In this document: positions 1 to 8,865 of the stretch, in pieces | Layout of the letters: the number at the start of each line of letters is the position of its first letter | Numbering within the stretch: position 1 is the first letter of the stretch | From: Synergistaceae bacterium | GTDB taxonomy: Bacteria; Synergistota; Synergistia; Synergistales; Aminobacteriaceae | NCBI GenBank assembly: GCA_018436725.1 | Contig: JAHDKT010000052.1 | Location: forward strand, 1 to 64,000 | Reading direction: 5' to 3' | DNA: 64,000 nucleotides | The notes under the pieces: generated by a model | The model's input: the letters and a program-made list of their open reading frames with translations, nothing else | Told to the model about the DNA's origin: nothing | Databases searched by the model: none | Made by a program: the position numbers and the translations under genes

Positions 1-27
1 GTTTCAAGAAGGAGAAATGCACGAAAC

Positions 28-1641
28 ATGTCTATCTGCTGCGAAGTTACCGCACCAAAAACGCCGCTGCTTCGGGAGATCGAGCGCCGGCGCACGTTCG
101 CCATCATCAGCCACCCCGACGCGGGGAAGACCACGCTGACCGAGAAGCTGCTCCTCTTCGGAGGGGCCATCAATATGGCCGGGGCTGTGAAGGCCCGGAA
201 GGCCCAGCGCCACGCCACAAGCGACTGGATGAGCATCGAGCAGGAGCGCGGCATCTCCGTGACCAGCTCGGTGATGAAGTTCGAGTACCGCGATTGCGAG
301 ATCAATCTGCTGGATACGCCGGGACACGAGGATTTCTCGGAGGACACCTACCGCGTGCTCACCGCCGTGGATAGCGTGATCATGGTCATCGACAGCGTGA
401 AGGGCGTGGAGGCGCAGACGCGCAAGCTGATGGAAGTCTGCCGGATGCGCAACACGCCGATCATCACCTTCATCAACCAGCTCGACCGCGAGGGGATGGC
501 GCCGCTGGACATCCTGGGCGACATCGAGGAGAAGCTCCAGGTGGAGTGCGCGCCCCTGTCGTGGCCCGTCGGGATGGGGAAGCGCTTCAAGGGGACGTAC
601 AACCTCTATAAAAAAGAGCTGAACCTCTTCACGCCGGGGAGCGACCGGGTGGAGGAGGAAGTCCGCGTGATCAGGGACGTGAACGATCCTGCGCTCGACG
701 CGGCGCTGGGGAGCCAGGCCGACGAGCTGCGCGAGGATCTCGCCCTGCTGGAGGGGGCGGCCAACCCGTTCGAGATGGAGCACTACCTGCGGGCGAACCA
801 GACGCCGGTCTTCTTCGGCAGCGCGATCAACAACTTCGGCGTGAAGGAGCTGCTGGACACGTTCGTGGAGATCGCGCCGTCCCCCCTGCCGCGCCCGGCG
901 CTTTCGCGAACCGTGGCCCCGGAGGAGGAGGCGTTCTCGGGCTTCGTCTTCAAGATTCAGGCGAATATGGACCCGTCGCACCGCGACCGGCTGGCCTTCA
1001 TGCGCGTGTGCTCGGGCAAGTTCGAGCGGGGAATGAAGATGCGGCATCACCGCATCGGCAAGGATGTGACGGTGGCCAATCCGGTGATCTTCATGGCGCA
1101 GGAGCGCGCGCTGGCGGAAGAGGCGTGGCCGGGGGACATCATCGGCATCCACAACCACGGCACGATCAAGATCGGCGACACGTTCACGGACAAGGAGCCG
1201 CTGAAGTTCACGGGCATTCCCAGCTTCGCGCCGGAGCACTTCCGGCGGGTGCGCCTCCAGTCGCCGCTGAAGGCGAAGCAGCTCCAGAAGGGGCTGTTGC
1301 AGCTGACGGAGGAGGGGGCGGTGCAGCTCTTCCGGCCTCTGGGGCGCAACGACTACATCCTGGGCGCGGTGGGCGTGCTCCAGTTCGACGTGACGATGGC
1401 GCGGCTGAAGGACGAGTACGGCGTGGAGGCGACCTACGAGCCGGTGAACTACGAGACGGCGCGCTGGGTGACCTGCGCCGACGAGAAGCGGCTTGCGGAG
1501 TTCCAGAAGGCGAACCAGAACGACCTCGCCATCGACGGCGAGGGGAACCTGGCCTTCCTGGCGGACGGCGAGTGGCGGCTGCGCCACGTCTCCGAAAAGT
1601 GGCCGGGGATCGAGTTCCACACCACGCGCGAGCTGCGGTGA
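28..1641 (+). CDS. prfC: Peptide chain release factor 3 (RF3)
   Basis: Translational GTPase that recycles RF1/RF2 from the ribosome after termination. The 537-residue product has family length. It shows the G1 loop HPDAGKTT (about residues 29-36), the G3 motif DTPGHEDF (about 96-103) and the EF-G/RF3-type C-terminal domains. The G4 motif, normally NKxD, reads NQLD (150-153), so the base-contacting lysine is a glutamine; the rest of the G domain looks intact. The ATG at 28 follows an AAGGAG at 9-14 with a slightly long spacing. A nearer ATG at 17 is out of frame. The next gene begins 23 bases after the stop and is probably cotranscribed. Family identity is certain by sequence resemblance; GTP-binding strength is an open question because of the G4 change. 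Confidence 0.95.
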   Translation: MSICCEVTAPKTPLLREIERRRTFAIISHPDAGKTTLTEKLLLFGGAINMAGAVKARKAQRHATSDWMSIEQERGISVTSSVMKFEYRDCEINLLDTPGHEDFSEDTYRVLTAVDSVIMVIDSVKGVEAQTRKLMEVCRMRNTPIITFINQLDREGMAPLDILGDIEEKLQVECAPLSWPVGMGKRFKGTYNLYKKELNLFTPGSDRVEEEVRVIRDVNDPALDAALGSQADELREDLALLEGAANPFEMEHYLRANQTPVFFGSAINNFGVKELLDTFVEIAPSPLPRPALSRTVAPEEEAFSGFVFKIQANMDPSHRDRLAFMRVCSGKFERGMKMRHHRIGKDVTVANPVIFMAQERALAEEAWPGDIIGIHNHGTIKIGDTFTDKEPLKFTGIPSFAPEHFRRVRLQSPLKAKQLQKGLLQLTEEGAVQLFRPLGRNDYILGAVGVLQFDVTMARLKDEYGVEATYEPVNYETARWVTCADEKRLAEFQKANQNDLAIDGEGNLAFLADGEWRLRHVSEKWPGIEFHTTRELR

Positions 1642-1664
1642 GGAAAATTAAGGAGGGGTCCACG

Positions 1665-2075
1665 ATGGAAAAGACGATTCTTGATCTTGCCGGGGAGCTG
1701 CTGGCGAAGTCTGAGGTGGTGACGCTAGCCTCGGTTACGGAGGAGGGTTTTCCCCGCGTCTGCGCGATGGCGAGGGTGCGCTCCGAGGGCGTCAAGACGG
1801 TGTGGATGGCCACCGGCACGTATTCGAAGAAGACGGAGCACTTCCGGAAGAACCCGAAGGCGAGCGTGTGCGCGTATTCGGGCGGCGACAGCCTGACGCT
1901 GGTGGGGAACGTCGCCGTGCTGACGGACGAGGAGACGAAGAAAGATCTGTGGCAGGAGTGGTTCATCAAGCACTTCCCGAAGGGGCCGGACGATCCGGAC
2001 TACTGCGTTTTGAAGTTCGACGCCGTCGAGGCCACCGTCTACATCAACGAAGTGTTCGAGACGCACCGCGTGTAG
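1665..2075 (+). CDS. Pyridoxamine 5'-phosphate oxidase-like FMN-binding protein
   Basis: A 136-residue split-barrel protein of the general-stress-protein 26/PNPOx-like family, cytosolic, probably binding FMN or another flavin or heme-type cofactor. The N-terminal part carries the family signature of a helix followed by VVTLASVTEEGFPRV, then strands with a TVWMATGTYSKK segment and a Y-S-G-G-D stretch. The product is single-domain and family length. The start at ATG 1665 is set by AGGAGGGG about 8 bases upstream. It lies between prfC and the deformylase-like gene, with 23- and 11-base gaps, in one likely operon. The actual substrate cannot be told from sequence; assignment to the fold family is solid. 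Confidence 0.85.
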   Translation: MEKTILDLAGELLAKSEVVTLASVTEEGFPRVCAMARVRSEGVKTVWMATGTYSKKTEHFRKNPKASVCAYSGGDSLTLVGNVAVLTDEETKKDLWQEWFIKHFPKGPDDPDYCVLKFDAVEATVYINEVFETHRV

Positions 2076-2086
2076 GAGGCGGAAAA

Positions 2087-2635
2087 ATGTTCAGACCCGT
2101 GCTGATTCTCGGCGACCCTCTTCTGCGGCGGAAGTCCGCGCCGATAGACGACTTTTCCGATCCCGCGCTGAAGGACGAGATGCGCGACCTCAAGGAGGCG
2201 CTTGAGCGGTTTCGCCGCGAGCATGGCTTCGGACGGGGCATCGCCGCGCCGCAGATCGGCATTCCGAAGCGGATGATCGCGCTGAACCTCGGACAGGGGA
2301 CGTTCGTGATCGCGAACCCCGAGATCGTCGGCCGAAGCGACCAGACGTTCACCATGTGGGACGACTGCATGTCCTTCCCCGATCTGCTGGCGAGGGTGCG
2401 GCGGCACGTGTCGATCGACCTTCGCTACCTCGACGAGGACGGCGCCGCGAAGGAGTGGACGGGCATCGGACAGGCGGAGTCGGAGCTGCAGCAGCACGAG
2501 ATCGACCACCTGGACGGCGTCATGGCGACCGACAGGGCCATCGAGCCGGAAGACATTCTCTACAAGTCCGAGTACCAAAAGCACAAGAAGCTCTACGACG
2601 AGCGTGTCGACTACGTCATCGCGCCGACGATCTGA
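2087..2635 (+). CDS. Peptide deformylase-like metalloprotein
   Basis: A 182-residue member of the peptide deformylase family, which removes the formyl group from nascent N-terminal methionine. Motif 1 is present as GRGIAAPQIG and motif 3 as QHEIDHLDG, supplying the two metal-binding histidines and the catalytic glutamate. Motif 2, normally EGCLS, reads DDCMS: the metal-ligand cysteine is kept but the flanking E and G are both D. The C-terminus is longer than in minimal Def proteins. It starts at ATG 2087 behind GGAGG and lies 11 bases after the PNPOx-like gene. It could be a divergent or paralogous deformylase rather than the housekeeping Def, whose usual neighbours (fmt, priA) are absent. 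Confidence 0.85.
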   Translation: MFRPVLILGDPLLRRKSAPIDDFSDPALKDEMRDLKEALERFRREHGFGRGIAAPQIGIPKRMIALNLGQGTFVIANPEIVGRSDQTFTMWDDCMSFPDLLARVRRHVSIDLRYLDEDGAAKEWTGIGQAESELQQHEIDHLDGVMATDRAIEPEDILYKSEYQKHKKLYDERVDYVIAPTI

Positions 2636-2781
2636 AAACGGAGAAGCGCGCTGCGAGGGTGGAGCGCGATCTCCTCTCTTTGCAGCATGCGGAATAATCG
2701 ACGCGCCCTGAACAACCGGGTAGTTCCGTCCTGATTGCTCGGGGCGTTCGTGTGTATTATAATGTGTATGAGGTGATGTGT

Positions 2782-2979
2782 ATGCGCACGAATATTGTCA
2801 TCGACGACGAGCTGATGGAAGAGGCCTTCAATGTTTCCGGCGGCGTTTCGACGAAAAAAGAACTTGTGGAACTCGCCCTGAGAGAGTTTGTGGACACTCG
2901 AAAACGAAGGGATCTTCGCGAGCTTCGGGGGCGGGTCGCCTTTGCGGACGAGTACGACTACAAGTCCATGAGGCAGTGA
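2782..2979 (+). CDS. VapB-type antitoxin
   Basis: A 65-residue ribbon-helix-helix antitoxin of the VapB/DUF2191 type. The N-terminus MRTNIVIDDELMEEAF is the typical DNA-binding strand and first helix. It is followed by STKKELVELALREFV as the second helix and a basic, charged C-terminal tail that would wrap the toxin. An AGGTG at 2771-2775 supports the ATG at 2782 over upstream in-frame starts. It is separated from the PIN toxin by two bases, the classic antitoxin-first layout. VapB proteins usually autorepress their promoter together with VapC; the AT-rich leader at about 2735-2765 is the likely site. Confidence 0.85.
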   Translation: MRTNIVIDDELMEEAFNVSGGVSTKKELVELALREFVDTRKRRDLRELRGRVAFADEYDYKSMRQ

Positions 2980-2981
2980 GT

Positions 2982-3389
2982 ATGATCCTGGTGGATACGT
3001 CCGTCCTCGTGGGGTATCTCAAGGGGACTGCGGGCGCCGTTTTCGACAGGTTCGACGAGATGATCGCCGGCGGCGTTCCGTACGGAATCAACGGGTACAT
3101 CTATCAGGAGGTGCTTCAGGGGGCGAGGGATGAAAGAGAGTATGCTCTCCTTGCCGAATATCTGTCCTCTTTGCCTTTCTATTCGCTGCTTCACGGGCGG
3201 GCGTCGTTCGAGTCAGCAGCCCGTATCTTCTTTCTGTGCAGGCGTTCCGGCGTCACCGTGCGCAGCACCGTCGACCTGCTGATCGCCCAGACCGCCATCG
3301 AAAACGAACTGTATCTCTTTCACAACGACAGAGATTTTTCAAACATGGCGAAGATAGCCCCCGAACTCAAGCTGATAGACTATTTTTAG
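2982..3389 (+). CDS. VapC-type PIN-domain toxin ribonuclease
   Basis: A 135-residue PIN-domain protein, predicted to be a Mg2+-dependent endoribonuclease (tRNA or rRNA cleaving in known VapC proteins). The acidic residues of the PIN active site are visible: D5 in LVDTS, E43 in QEVLQG, D98 in STVDLLIA, and D116/D118 in HNDRDF. Length and motif order are complete, so the toxin looks functional. It starts at ATG 2982, two bases after the vapB stop, so the two are translationally coupled. The pair sits between housekeeping-type genes and a CAT-like gene and is probably a stand-alone addiction/stress module. Confidence 0.9.
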   Translation: MILVDTSVLVGYLKGTAGAVFDRFDEMIAGGVPYGINGYIYQEVLQGARDEREYALLAEYLSSLPFYSLLHGRASFESAARIFFLCRRSGVTVRSTVDLLIAQTAIENELYLFHNDRDFSNMAKIAPELKLIDYF

Positions 3390-3463
3390 CGCTTCGATGA
3401 AATTCCGTCGAAGCTTTTTGACGTGTCGTTCTTGTGTACCGGAAGCGTCCGGAGGAGGTTTTC

Positions 3464-4108
3464 ATGGAAGAGATTTGTATGGAGACGTGGGACAGAAGAG
3501 AGCATTTTCAGTTCTTCCTGAGGAACGATCTCCCTTTTTACAACGTGAACTTCAACGCGGATATCACCGGCCTGAGGGAGCATGCGAAGGGGGCTTCCGT
3601 CTCGCTGAGCGCCGCGTTGATCTACCTGGTGACGAAGTCGCTGAACATGGTGCCGAACTTCCTCTACAGGGTGCTCGGCGGCAAGGTGGTGCGGTACGAG
3701 CGGCTGCACCCTCAGTTCACCTGTCTTCGGGGCGACGAGGAGCTGTTCCGGCTGATCAGCGTGGAGTTCTGCGACGACCTGGCCGAGTTCGACCGGAGCG
3801 TCAAGCGCGCGATCGACGAGAGCGACGCCTATTTCAACGTGGGGATGCTGGCGCACAGGAGCGACTTCGTCTTCATCTCGTCGCTGCCGTGGATACCGTT
3901 CACGGGGATCGACCACACGCTGAGCCTGAACAAGGAGGACGCGATTCCCCGCGTCTCGTGGGGGCGGTTCTTCGAGCAGGGTGGGCGGACGCTGCTGCCG
4001 TGCAATATCCGGGTGAATCATATCTTCATCGACGGGCTTCATGTGGGGCGTTTCTACGAGACGTTTCAGGAGGAGACGCGCAGGCTGGCGGACTCGTCTC
4101 CCCGTTGA
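3464..4108 (+). CDS. CatA-like chloramphenicol acetyltransferase family protein
   Basis: A 214-residue cytosolic acyl-CoA-dependent O-acetyltransferase of the chloramphenicol acetyltransferase family. The catalytic block near the C-terminus reads NHIFIDGLHVG: the general-base histidine and the structural Asp-Gly of HHxxxDG are present, but the first of the paired histidines is Asn. The N-terminal WDRREHFQFF segment is also typical of the family. It starts at ATG 3464 behind GGAGGAGG. Its 3' end overlaps the convergent MFS gene by 43 bases. It could acetylate chloramphenicol, but many chromosomal homologues have unknown acceptors, so resistance should not be assumed. Confidence 0.8.
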   Translation: MEEICMETWDRREHFQFFLRNDLPFYNVNFNADITGLREHAKGASVSLSAALIYLVTKSLNMVPNFLYRVLGGKVVRYERLHPQFTCLRGDEELFRLISVEFCDDLAEFDRSVKRAIDESDAYFNVGMLAHRSDFVFISSLPWIPFTGIDHTLSLNKEDAIPRVSWGRFFEQGGRTLLPCNIRVNHIFIDGLHVGRFYETFQEETRRLADSSPR

Positions 4109-5277
4109 GGCCGGTCTTTCGCGCGCGCGTGGATCCTGTTCGTCAGCTCGGTCATCGTACGCATGGCGACGACGAGAAGCAGCAGGATGAAGGGGAGAAG
4201 GGCGATGCCGACGCGCTCCGCGACCGCGCCGAAGAGGGGCGGCATGATCGTCGTGCCCGCGTACGCGCTCGCCATTTGCAGCCCCATGATGGATTGGGAG
4301 TGTTCCGCGCCGAAATGCTCCGGCGTGGCGTGAAGCAGGCTCGGGAAGATGGGGGCGCAGCCCAGCCCGATGAGCGCGAGACCCGCGGGCGCGGCGTAGT
4401 GGAACGGGAGCGGCAGCAGCAGCGCGCCCGACAGCGCGATTCGCTGCCCGTACCGCGCCATGCGTTCGTCGCCGAGCGAATCGGTGATGCAGCCGGAAGC
4501 GAAGCGTCCGACCGTGATGCCGAGGTAGAAGAGCGCCGACCACGTCGCCGCCGTCTCCGGCGCGACTCCCTTGTGCAGCGCGACGTAGCTTCCCGCCCAG
4601 AGGCCGGTGGTGCTTTCGAGCGCGCAGTAGCAGAAAAACGCCGCGAGCATGGGCTTCGCCCCGGGAAGCCCGGCGGTCTCCCGCAGGCCGAGAGCCTTCT
4701 GCGCGGAAGCCGCGGTTCCGCCGGTTCGCGTGTGCGCGCTCCATAGGGGCAGGGAACGGATCAGGCAGATCACGAGGAGTAGCTGAAGAGCGCCTATGAT
4801 CATGTACCCCGCGTTCCATCGCGCGCCGTGCGCCAGGCACAGCCCCATAACGAAGGGGCCCGTCGTCGCGCCGATTCCCCAGAAGCAGTGCAGCCAGCTC
4901 ATATGCCTCGATGCGTAGTGCAGCGCGACGAAGTTGTTCAGCGCGGCGTCGATGCTTCCCGCCCCCAGCCCGTAGGGAATCCCCCAGAGGCAGAGTTCGA
5001 AAAACGAGGACGAAGAGGAAAAGCCCGCGAGCGCGACCGCCGTCATCGCCGTGCTCGCCGCCGTCGTCGGGCCGGTCCCGAATCGCTTGACCACCCTGCC
5101 GCTCATCAGGCTGGAGACGATGGTGCCGACGGAGATGATCATGCCGACGACGCCCGCGGAGCGCAGGGGCGCGCCGAGTTCTTCGTACATCGCGGGCCAC
5201 GCCGAGCCGAGGAGCGAGTCCGGCAATCCCAGGCCGATGAACGCAAGGTAGATGATCGGAAGCAATAGGTGCAGCAT
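4066..5277 (-). CDS. MFS transporter (sugar/drug permease-like)
   Basis: A 403-residue polytopic inner-membrane protein with about 12 hydrophobic segments and a central cytoplasmic loop (around residues 185-215), as in the major facilitator superfamily. Early segments contain the FIGLGLPDSLLGSAWP and GRVVKRFGTG signatures of fucose-permease/YfkF-like carriers. The start at 5277 (ATG) is placed by GGGAGG just upstream; an extension to 5322 lacks such a site. It is divergent from the AraC regulator with a 110-base shared promoter region, so that regulator probably controls it. The substrate is unknown. The 3' end overlaps the acetyltransferase gene convergently. Confidence 0.85.
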   Translation of the reverse strand: MLHLLLPIIYLAFIGLGLPDSLLGSAWPAMYEELGAPLRSAGVVGMIISVGTIVSSLMSGRVVKRFGTGPTTAASTAMTAVALAGFSSSSSFFELCLWGIPYGLGAGSIDAALNNFVALHYASRHMSWLHCFWGIGATTGPFVMGLCLAHGARWNAGYMIIGALQLLLVICLIRSLPLWSAHTRTGGTAASAQKALGLRETAGLPGAKPMLAAFFCYCALESTTGLWAGSYVALHKGVAPETAATWSALFYLGITVGRFASGCITDSLGDERMARYGQRIALSGALLLPLPFHYAAPAGLALIGLGCAPIFPSLLHATPEHFGAEHSQSIMGLQMASAYAGTTIMPPLFGAVAERVGIALLPFILLLLVVAMRTMTELTNRIHARAKDRPQRGDESASLRVSS

Positions 5278-5387
5278 GTCGTACCTCCCGCAAAATGTGT
5301 CGTCATGTAAGAATACCGACATGGTCTTCTTGCTTCAATGCGTTTTCGGACGTAGACTATAAGAAAAACGACAGAGGGGGGCGCGTC

Positions 5388-6290
5388 ATGGCGTTGCGGC
5401 GGTGCGGCTTGAATCTGGATCGCGCGCGTCGGGAGCTGCAACCGCACGGAACGCTCGGGTTTCCGTGCGCGGGGTATGCCGAGCGCTGCGAGGACGGGCC
5501 CGAGGAGTTCATCCCCTGGCACTGGCACGAGGAGCTGGAAATCGTCTTCGCGGCGTCCGGTTCGCTGCGCGTGCGCGTGCCGGGGAGGACGTTCCTCCTC
5601 GAAGAGGGGGAGGGGGTCGCGCTCAACGCCGACGTTCTGCACAGCGCCTCGGGGCTGCGGGGCGAGGCGCGCTCGCTGGTCTTCAGCCCTCTTCTGATCA
5701 GCGGAGGGCGGGATACGGTGTTCGCCCGCAGGTATATCGAGCCGCTCTTGGCGTGCGCCGCCTTCGACGGATGCCCGCTGGGCGCCCTTGCCGACGGAGA
5801 CGTCTTCCCCGCGCGGGAGTTCGTCTCCGCGTTCGATGCGCTCGCGCACGATGCGCCGGGGTACGAGTTCCTCGTCAGGGAGAAGCTGTCGCGCATCGTG
5901 CTCGCCCTGTACCGGCGCTACGAGCGCGACATCGGGGACGGATGCCCCGCGCCCGATCCGGACGATCTCCGCATACGGAAGATGCTCGACTATATCCACG
6001 AGCGATTCGCCGACGACATCCGGCTGTCGCACATCGCCGAAGCCGGAGGCGTCGGGGAGCGGGAGTGCCTGCGCGCCTTCCGGCGAACGCTCCGGGTATC
6101 GCCCGTGCAGTATCTGCTGAAGCACAGGGCGGCGCAGGGAGCCTCCATGTTGCTGCGCGATTCTGGGCGCAGCGTCTCGGAGATCGCGGGCGCCTGCGGC
6201 TTCGACAGTCCGAGTCGTTTCTCGCAGCTCTTCAAGCGCTTTTTCAAGTGCGCTCCGAGGGAGTACAGAAAGCAAAAAACGGACGTCTAG
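5388..6290 (+). CDS. AraC-family transcriptional regulator
   Basis: A 300-residue regulator with an N-terminal cupin sensing domain (PWHWHEELEIVFAASG, about residues 40-55) and a C-terminal pair of helix-turn-helix motifs. The recognition part reads AGACGFDSPSRFSQLFKRFFKCAPREYRK, the standard AraC signature. ATG 5388 follows a G-rich Shine-Dalgarno. It is divergent from the MFS exporter, whose expression it probably activates in response to a small ligand bound by the cupin. The ligand is not predictable. Confidence 0.9.
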   Translation: MALRRCGLNLDRARRELQPHGTLGFPCAGYAERCEDGPEEFIPWHWHEELEIVFAASGSLRVRVPGRTFLLEEGEGVALNADVLHSASGLRGEARSLVFSPLLISGGRDTVFARRYIEPLLACAAFDGCPLGALADGDVFPAREFVSAFDALAHDAPGYEFLVREKLSRIVLALYRRYERDIGDGCPAPDPDDLRIRKMLDYIHERFADDIRLSHIAEAGGVGERECLRAFRRTLRVSPVQYLLKHRAAQGASMLLRDSGRSVSEIAGACGFDSPSRFSQLFKRFFKCAPREYRKQKTDV

Positions 6291-6378
6291 CAAGGCGCGC
6301 GGCCCGCTCCCGACGTCGTCGACCGTCGCTTTCGCACGGCGGCGGTTCTTTCGCCGCGTTCTTTCCGTCGAATACGCA

Positions 6379-6408
6379 TTGACAGAGGCGCGTTTGTTCG
6401 TCTAGAAT
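6379..6408 (+). promoter_or_regulatory. Sigma-70-type promoter of the methyltransferase/ABC operon
   Basis: A consensus -35 box TTGACA (6379-6384) is separated by 18 bases from a TAGAAT -10 box (6403-6408). It points toward the methyltransferase gene and overlaps the operator-like repeat at its start-site side. Confidence 0.75.
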
Positions 6409-6409
6409 C

Positions 6410-6429
6410 AAGTTAGGTTATACTAACTT
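6410..6429 (+). promoter_or_regulatory. DtxR/IdeR-box-like inverted repeat (operator)
   Basis: Arms AAGTTAG (6410-6416) and CTAACTT (6423-6429) flank GTTATA. The core from 6413, TTAGGTTA-TA-CTAAC, matches most of the DtxR/IdeR consensus (TTAGGTTA-N2-TAACCTAA type). The site begins one base after the -10 box, where a repressor would block RNA polymerase. This suggests iron- or manganese-dependent repression of the downstream operon; the regulator is not encoded in the window. Confidence 0.65.
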
Positions 6430-6512
6430 GGAGGTCGCCGCTTCCGCGCCTGGTACATGGAGGCGGAAGCTGGCGAAATGCGGTTGTCGACAGTTCGGAA
6501 AGGACGATTTCT

Positions 6513-7337
6513 ATGGATATGACGCACTACGAGCAGATGTTGAAAAGTCCCTCGGTCGAGGGGCGCGACGCGGAGGCGAAGTGGGACGCCAGGGCGGACG
6601 GGTTCTACGATTCGCAGAGGGAGAAGGAGTCGGAGCTTACCGACAGGGTGACGGAATTTCTGCTGACGAAGGGGTTTCTTGGCGGCCTCGACGTGCTGGA
6701 CGTGGGCGGAGGAGCCGGCCGGTACGCCGTTCCCTTCGCGGCGTACGCGAAGAAGGTCGTGATGACGGATATCTCGGGGCGGATGCTGGAGCGCGCGAAA
6801 GAAAACGCGGAGCGGGCGGGGCGGAGCAACCTGGAGTACGTCAAGCTGGACTGGGCGGCGGCCGACCCGGCGGCGTCGGGTTGGGGAGGGCGCTTCGACC
6901 TGGTCTTCGCGTCCATGTGCCCCGCCGTCGGGAGTCGGGAAGGGATCGACAAGATGTCGTTCGTCTCCGGAGGGCGCTGCGTGATCAATCGGATGATCGA
7001 GTCGAAGGACACCGTCGCGGAGATACTCCGCGAGGAGCTGGCGATTCGTCCTTCCTACGACCCGCACAACGACAGGGATTCCGTTCAGGGGATCTTCAAC
7101 ATCCTCTGGCTTCAGGGGTACGAACCGGAGATCGCGTATCTGAAGGAGCGCATGGAGGCGCGACTCTCCGTGGAGGAGGCGGCGTCCCGCTATGCGAGAA
7201 AGTTCGGGGAAGCCGCAGCGGAGAAGGGGCTGAGCTTGCGGGATCTTCTTTCCGGGTGCGCCGAAGGCGGCGAGATCGTCGTTAAGAACCGCACGACGCT
7301 TGCGATGATTTTCTGGAAAGCCCGTACGGGCGAATGA
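6513..7337 (+). CDS. Class I SAM-dependent methyltransferase
   Basis: A 274-residue cytosolic Rossmann-fold methyltransferase. The SAM-binding motif I is VLDVGGGAGRYAVPFA (about residues 62-77), followed by the acidic strand end VVMTDIS and the motif RFDLVFASM. It is the first gene after the DtxR-box-like operator and lies 19 bases before an ABC importer of the dipeptide/nickel family. Methyltransferase genes next to such importers are recurrent in anaerobes and may modify a metal-binding small molecule, but this is inference. The start at ATG 6513 has a GGAAAGGA upstream; ATG 6519 is also possible. The substrate is unknown. Confidence 0.8.
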   Translation: MDMTHYEQMLKSPSVEGRDAEAKWDARADGFYDSQREKESELTDRVTEFLLTKGFLGGLDVLDVGGGAGRYAVPFAAYAKKVVMTDISGRMLERAKENAERAGRSNLEYVKLDWAAADPAASGWGGRFDLVFASMCPAVGSREGIDKMSFVSGGRCVINRMIESKDTVAEILREELAIRPSYDPHNDRDSVQGIFNILWLQGYEPEIAYLKERMEARLSVEEAASRYARKFGEAAAEKGLSLRDLLSGCAEGGEIVVKNRTTLAMIFWKARTGE

Positions 7338-7356
7338 CCACTGCAGGAGGAGAACG

Positions 7357-8865
7357 ATGAAGAAGACGATCGCGGCGGCGCTGTGCGCGCTGTGCATGCT
7401 CTGGGGGATCGGGGTGGTGAGTTCGGAGGCGACGACGCTCAGATTGGAGGGCGGAAACGTCGGCGTGCCGAATCCGTTCAGGCACACGATTCGGGGGCCC
7501 GGCATAGCGAGGATGCAGATTTTGTACGACTCTCTGCTGGAGAAGGACGAGAACGGGGAGATTCCGTGGCTCGCGGAGAGCTGGGAGTCGAACGAGGACG
7601 GCACGGTGTACACCTTCCGGCTACGGGAGAACGCGTTCTGGCACGACGGCGAGCCTCTGACCGCGGAGGATGTGGCGTTCACCTTCGCGTACTACCGGAA
7701 GCATCTTCCGGTGTACGGGCGGCTTACGGTGGGCGGGGAGTACATCGTCGCGGACGCGAGGGCGCTGGACGCCCGCACGGTCGAGATGACGCTTCCCCGC
7801 TTCGACAACACCTATCTTGCGAGCGTCGGCTCGGCGCGCATCCTTCCGAAGCACATATGGGAGAAGGTGGACGACCCGACGGCCTACGACGGCGAGGGCG
7901 TCGCCGTGGGCAGCGGGCCGTACCGGCTCGACCGCTTCGACGCGAAGCAGGGGGCGTACCGGTACGTCGCGTTCGAGCGCTACTGGGGGCCGAAGCCCGC
8001 AGCGGAGGCGGTGGAGTGGGTTCCGGTCGGGGACAGGACGCTCGCCTTCGAAAAAGGGGAGATCGATCTGATCAACGCGCCGGTCGATCTTCTGCCGCGA
8101 TACAAAAACGATCCCGCCTTCACGATCATGACGGCGCACTCGCTGCATAGCTACCGGCTGATGATGAATATGGAGGCCGTTCCCGCGCTGCGCGACGTCG
8201 CCGTCAGAAAGGCCGCGGCGTACGCTCTCGACCGTGAAGGGCTGGTCAAGTCGGTCGCGCGCGGTTCGGCCGCGGTGAGCAGCATGGGGTACGTGCCGAC
8301 GGAGAGCCCCTGGCACAATCCGGAGATCGAGCGGTACGCCCGCGATCCGCTGAGGGCGAAGGAGCTTCTGGGAGGGCGGAGCTTCTCGTTCTCGCTGCTG
8401 ACGGACAACACTCCCGAGGGGACGAAAGCGGCGGAGCTGATCAAGCTCTCCCTCGCGGCGGTCGGCATCGATGCGGCGGTGAAGAGCGTCGAAGCCAGGA
8501 CGCGGGACAACGCGATGCGGACGGGCGAGTACGAACTGCTGCTGGTGAACTTCGGCGGCCTGGGCGGAGACCCCGACTTTATCCGCGCGCTCTACGGCGT
8601 GGAGGCAGGGCTCGTCAAGGGGTGGTCGAACGCCGAAATGTCGGAGCTGTTGAACGCGCAGGCCGCGGAGCGGGACGGCGACGTCCGCAAGGCGATGGTC
8701 TTCCGGATTCAGGAGATTCTCGCCGAGGAGGTTCCCGTCGTGATGCTCTTCGGTATGGTCGACAACTTCGTCTACCGGAGCGGGAAGCACGACGGCTGGA
8801 TGTGCCGGTACGATCACAACAAGGTCGACCACAACAAGCTCTCTTATCTGATCAGAAAGCCGTGA
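7357..8865 (+). CDS. ABC transporter solute-binding protein, peptide/nickel family (SBP_bac_5)
   Basis: A 502-residue exported binding protein. It has a signal peptide (MKKTIAAALCALCMLWG, cut near residue 25) and the family-5 signatures LAESWESNEDGTVYTFRLRENAFWHDGEPLTAEDVAF (about 70-107) and a C-terminal lobe ending near the stop. It would capture a peptide, nickel chelate or other metallophore and hand it to the permeases encoded directly after it; the stop overlaps the next ATG. The upstream DtxR-like operator favours a metal chelate over a peptide, but sequence alone does not decide. Confidence 0.85.
   Translation: MKKTIAAALCALCMLWGIGVVSSEATTLRLEGGNVGVPNPFRHTIRGPGIARMQILYDSLLEKDENGEIPWLAESWESNEDGTVYTFRLRENAFWHDGEPLTAEDVAFTFAYYRKHLPVYGRLTVGGEYIVADARALDARTVEMTLPRFDNTYLASVGSARILPKHIWEKVDDPTAYDGEGVAVGSGPYRLDRFDAKQGAYRYVAFERYWGPKPAAEAVEWVPVGDRTLAFEKGEIDLINAPVDLLPRYKNDPAFTIMTAHSLHSYRLMMNMEAVPALRDVAVRKAAAYALDREGLVKSVARGSAAVSSMGYVPTESPWHNPEIERYARDPLRAKELLGGRSFSFSLLTDNTPEGTKAAELIKLSLAAVGIDAAVKSVEARTRDNAMRTGEYELLLVNFGGLGGDPDFIRALYGVEAGLVKGWSNAEMSELLNAQAAERDGDVRKAMVFRIQEILAEEVPVVMLFGMVDNFVYRSGKHDGWMCRYDHNKVDHNKLSYLIRKP

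Noticed and set aside
4-1620. Long open frame on the minus strand opposite prfC
   Set aside because: Arginine/leucine-rich shadow of a GC-rich gene with no recognisable domain; prfC on the plus strand is certain.
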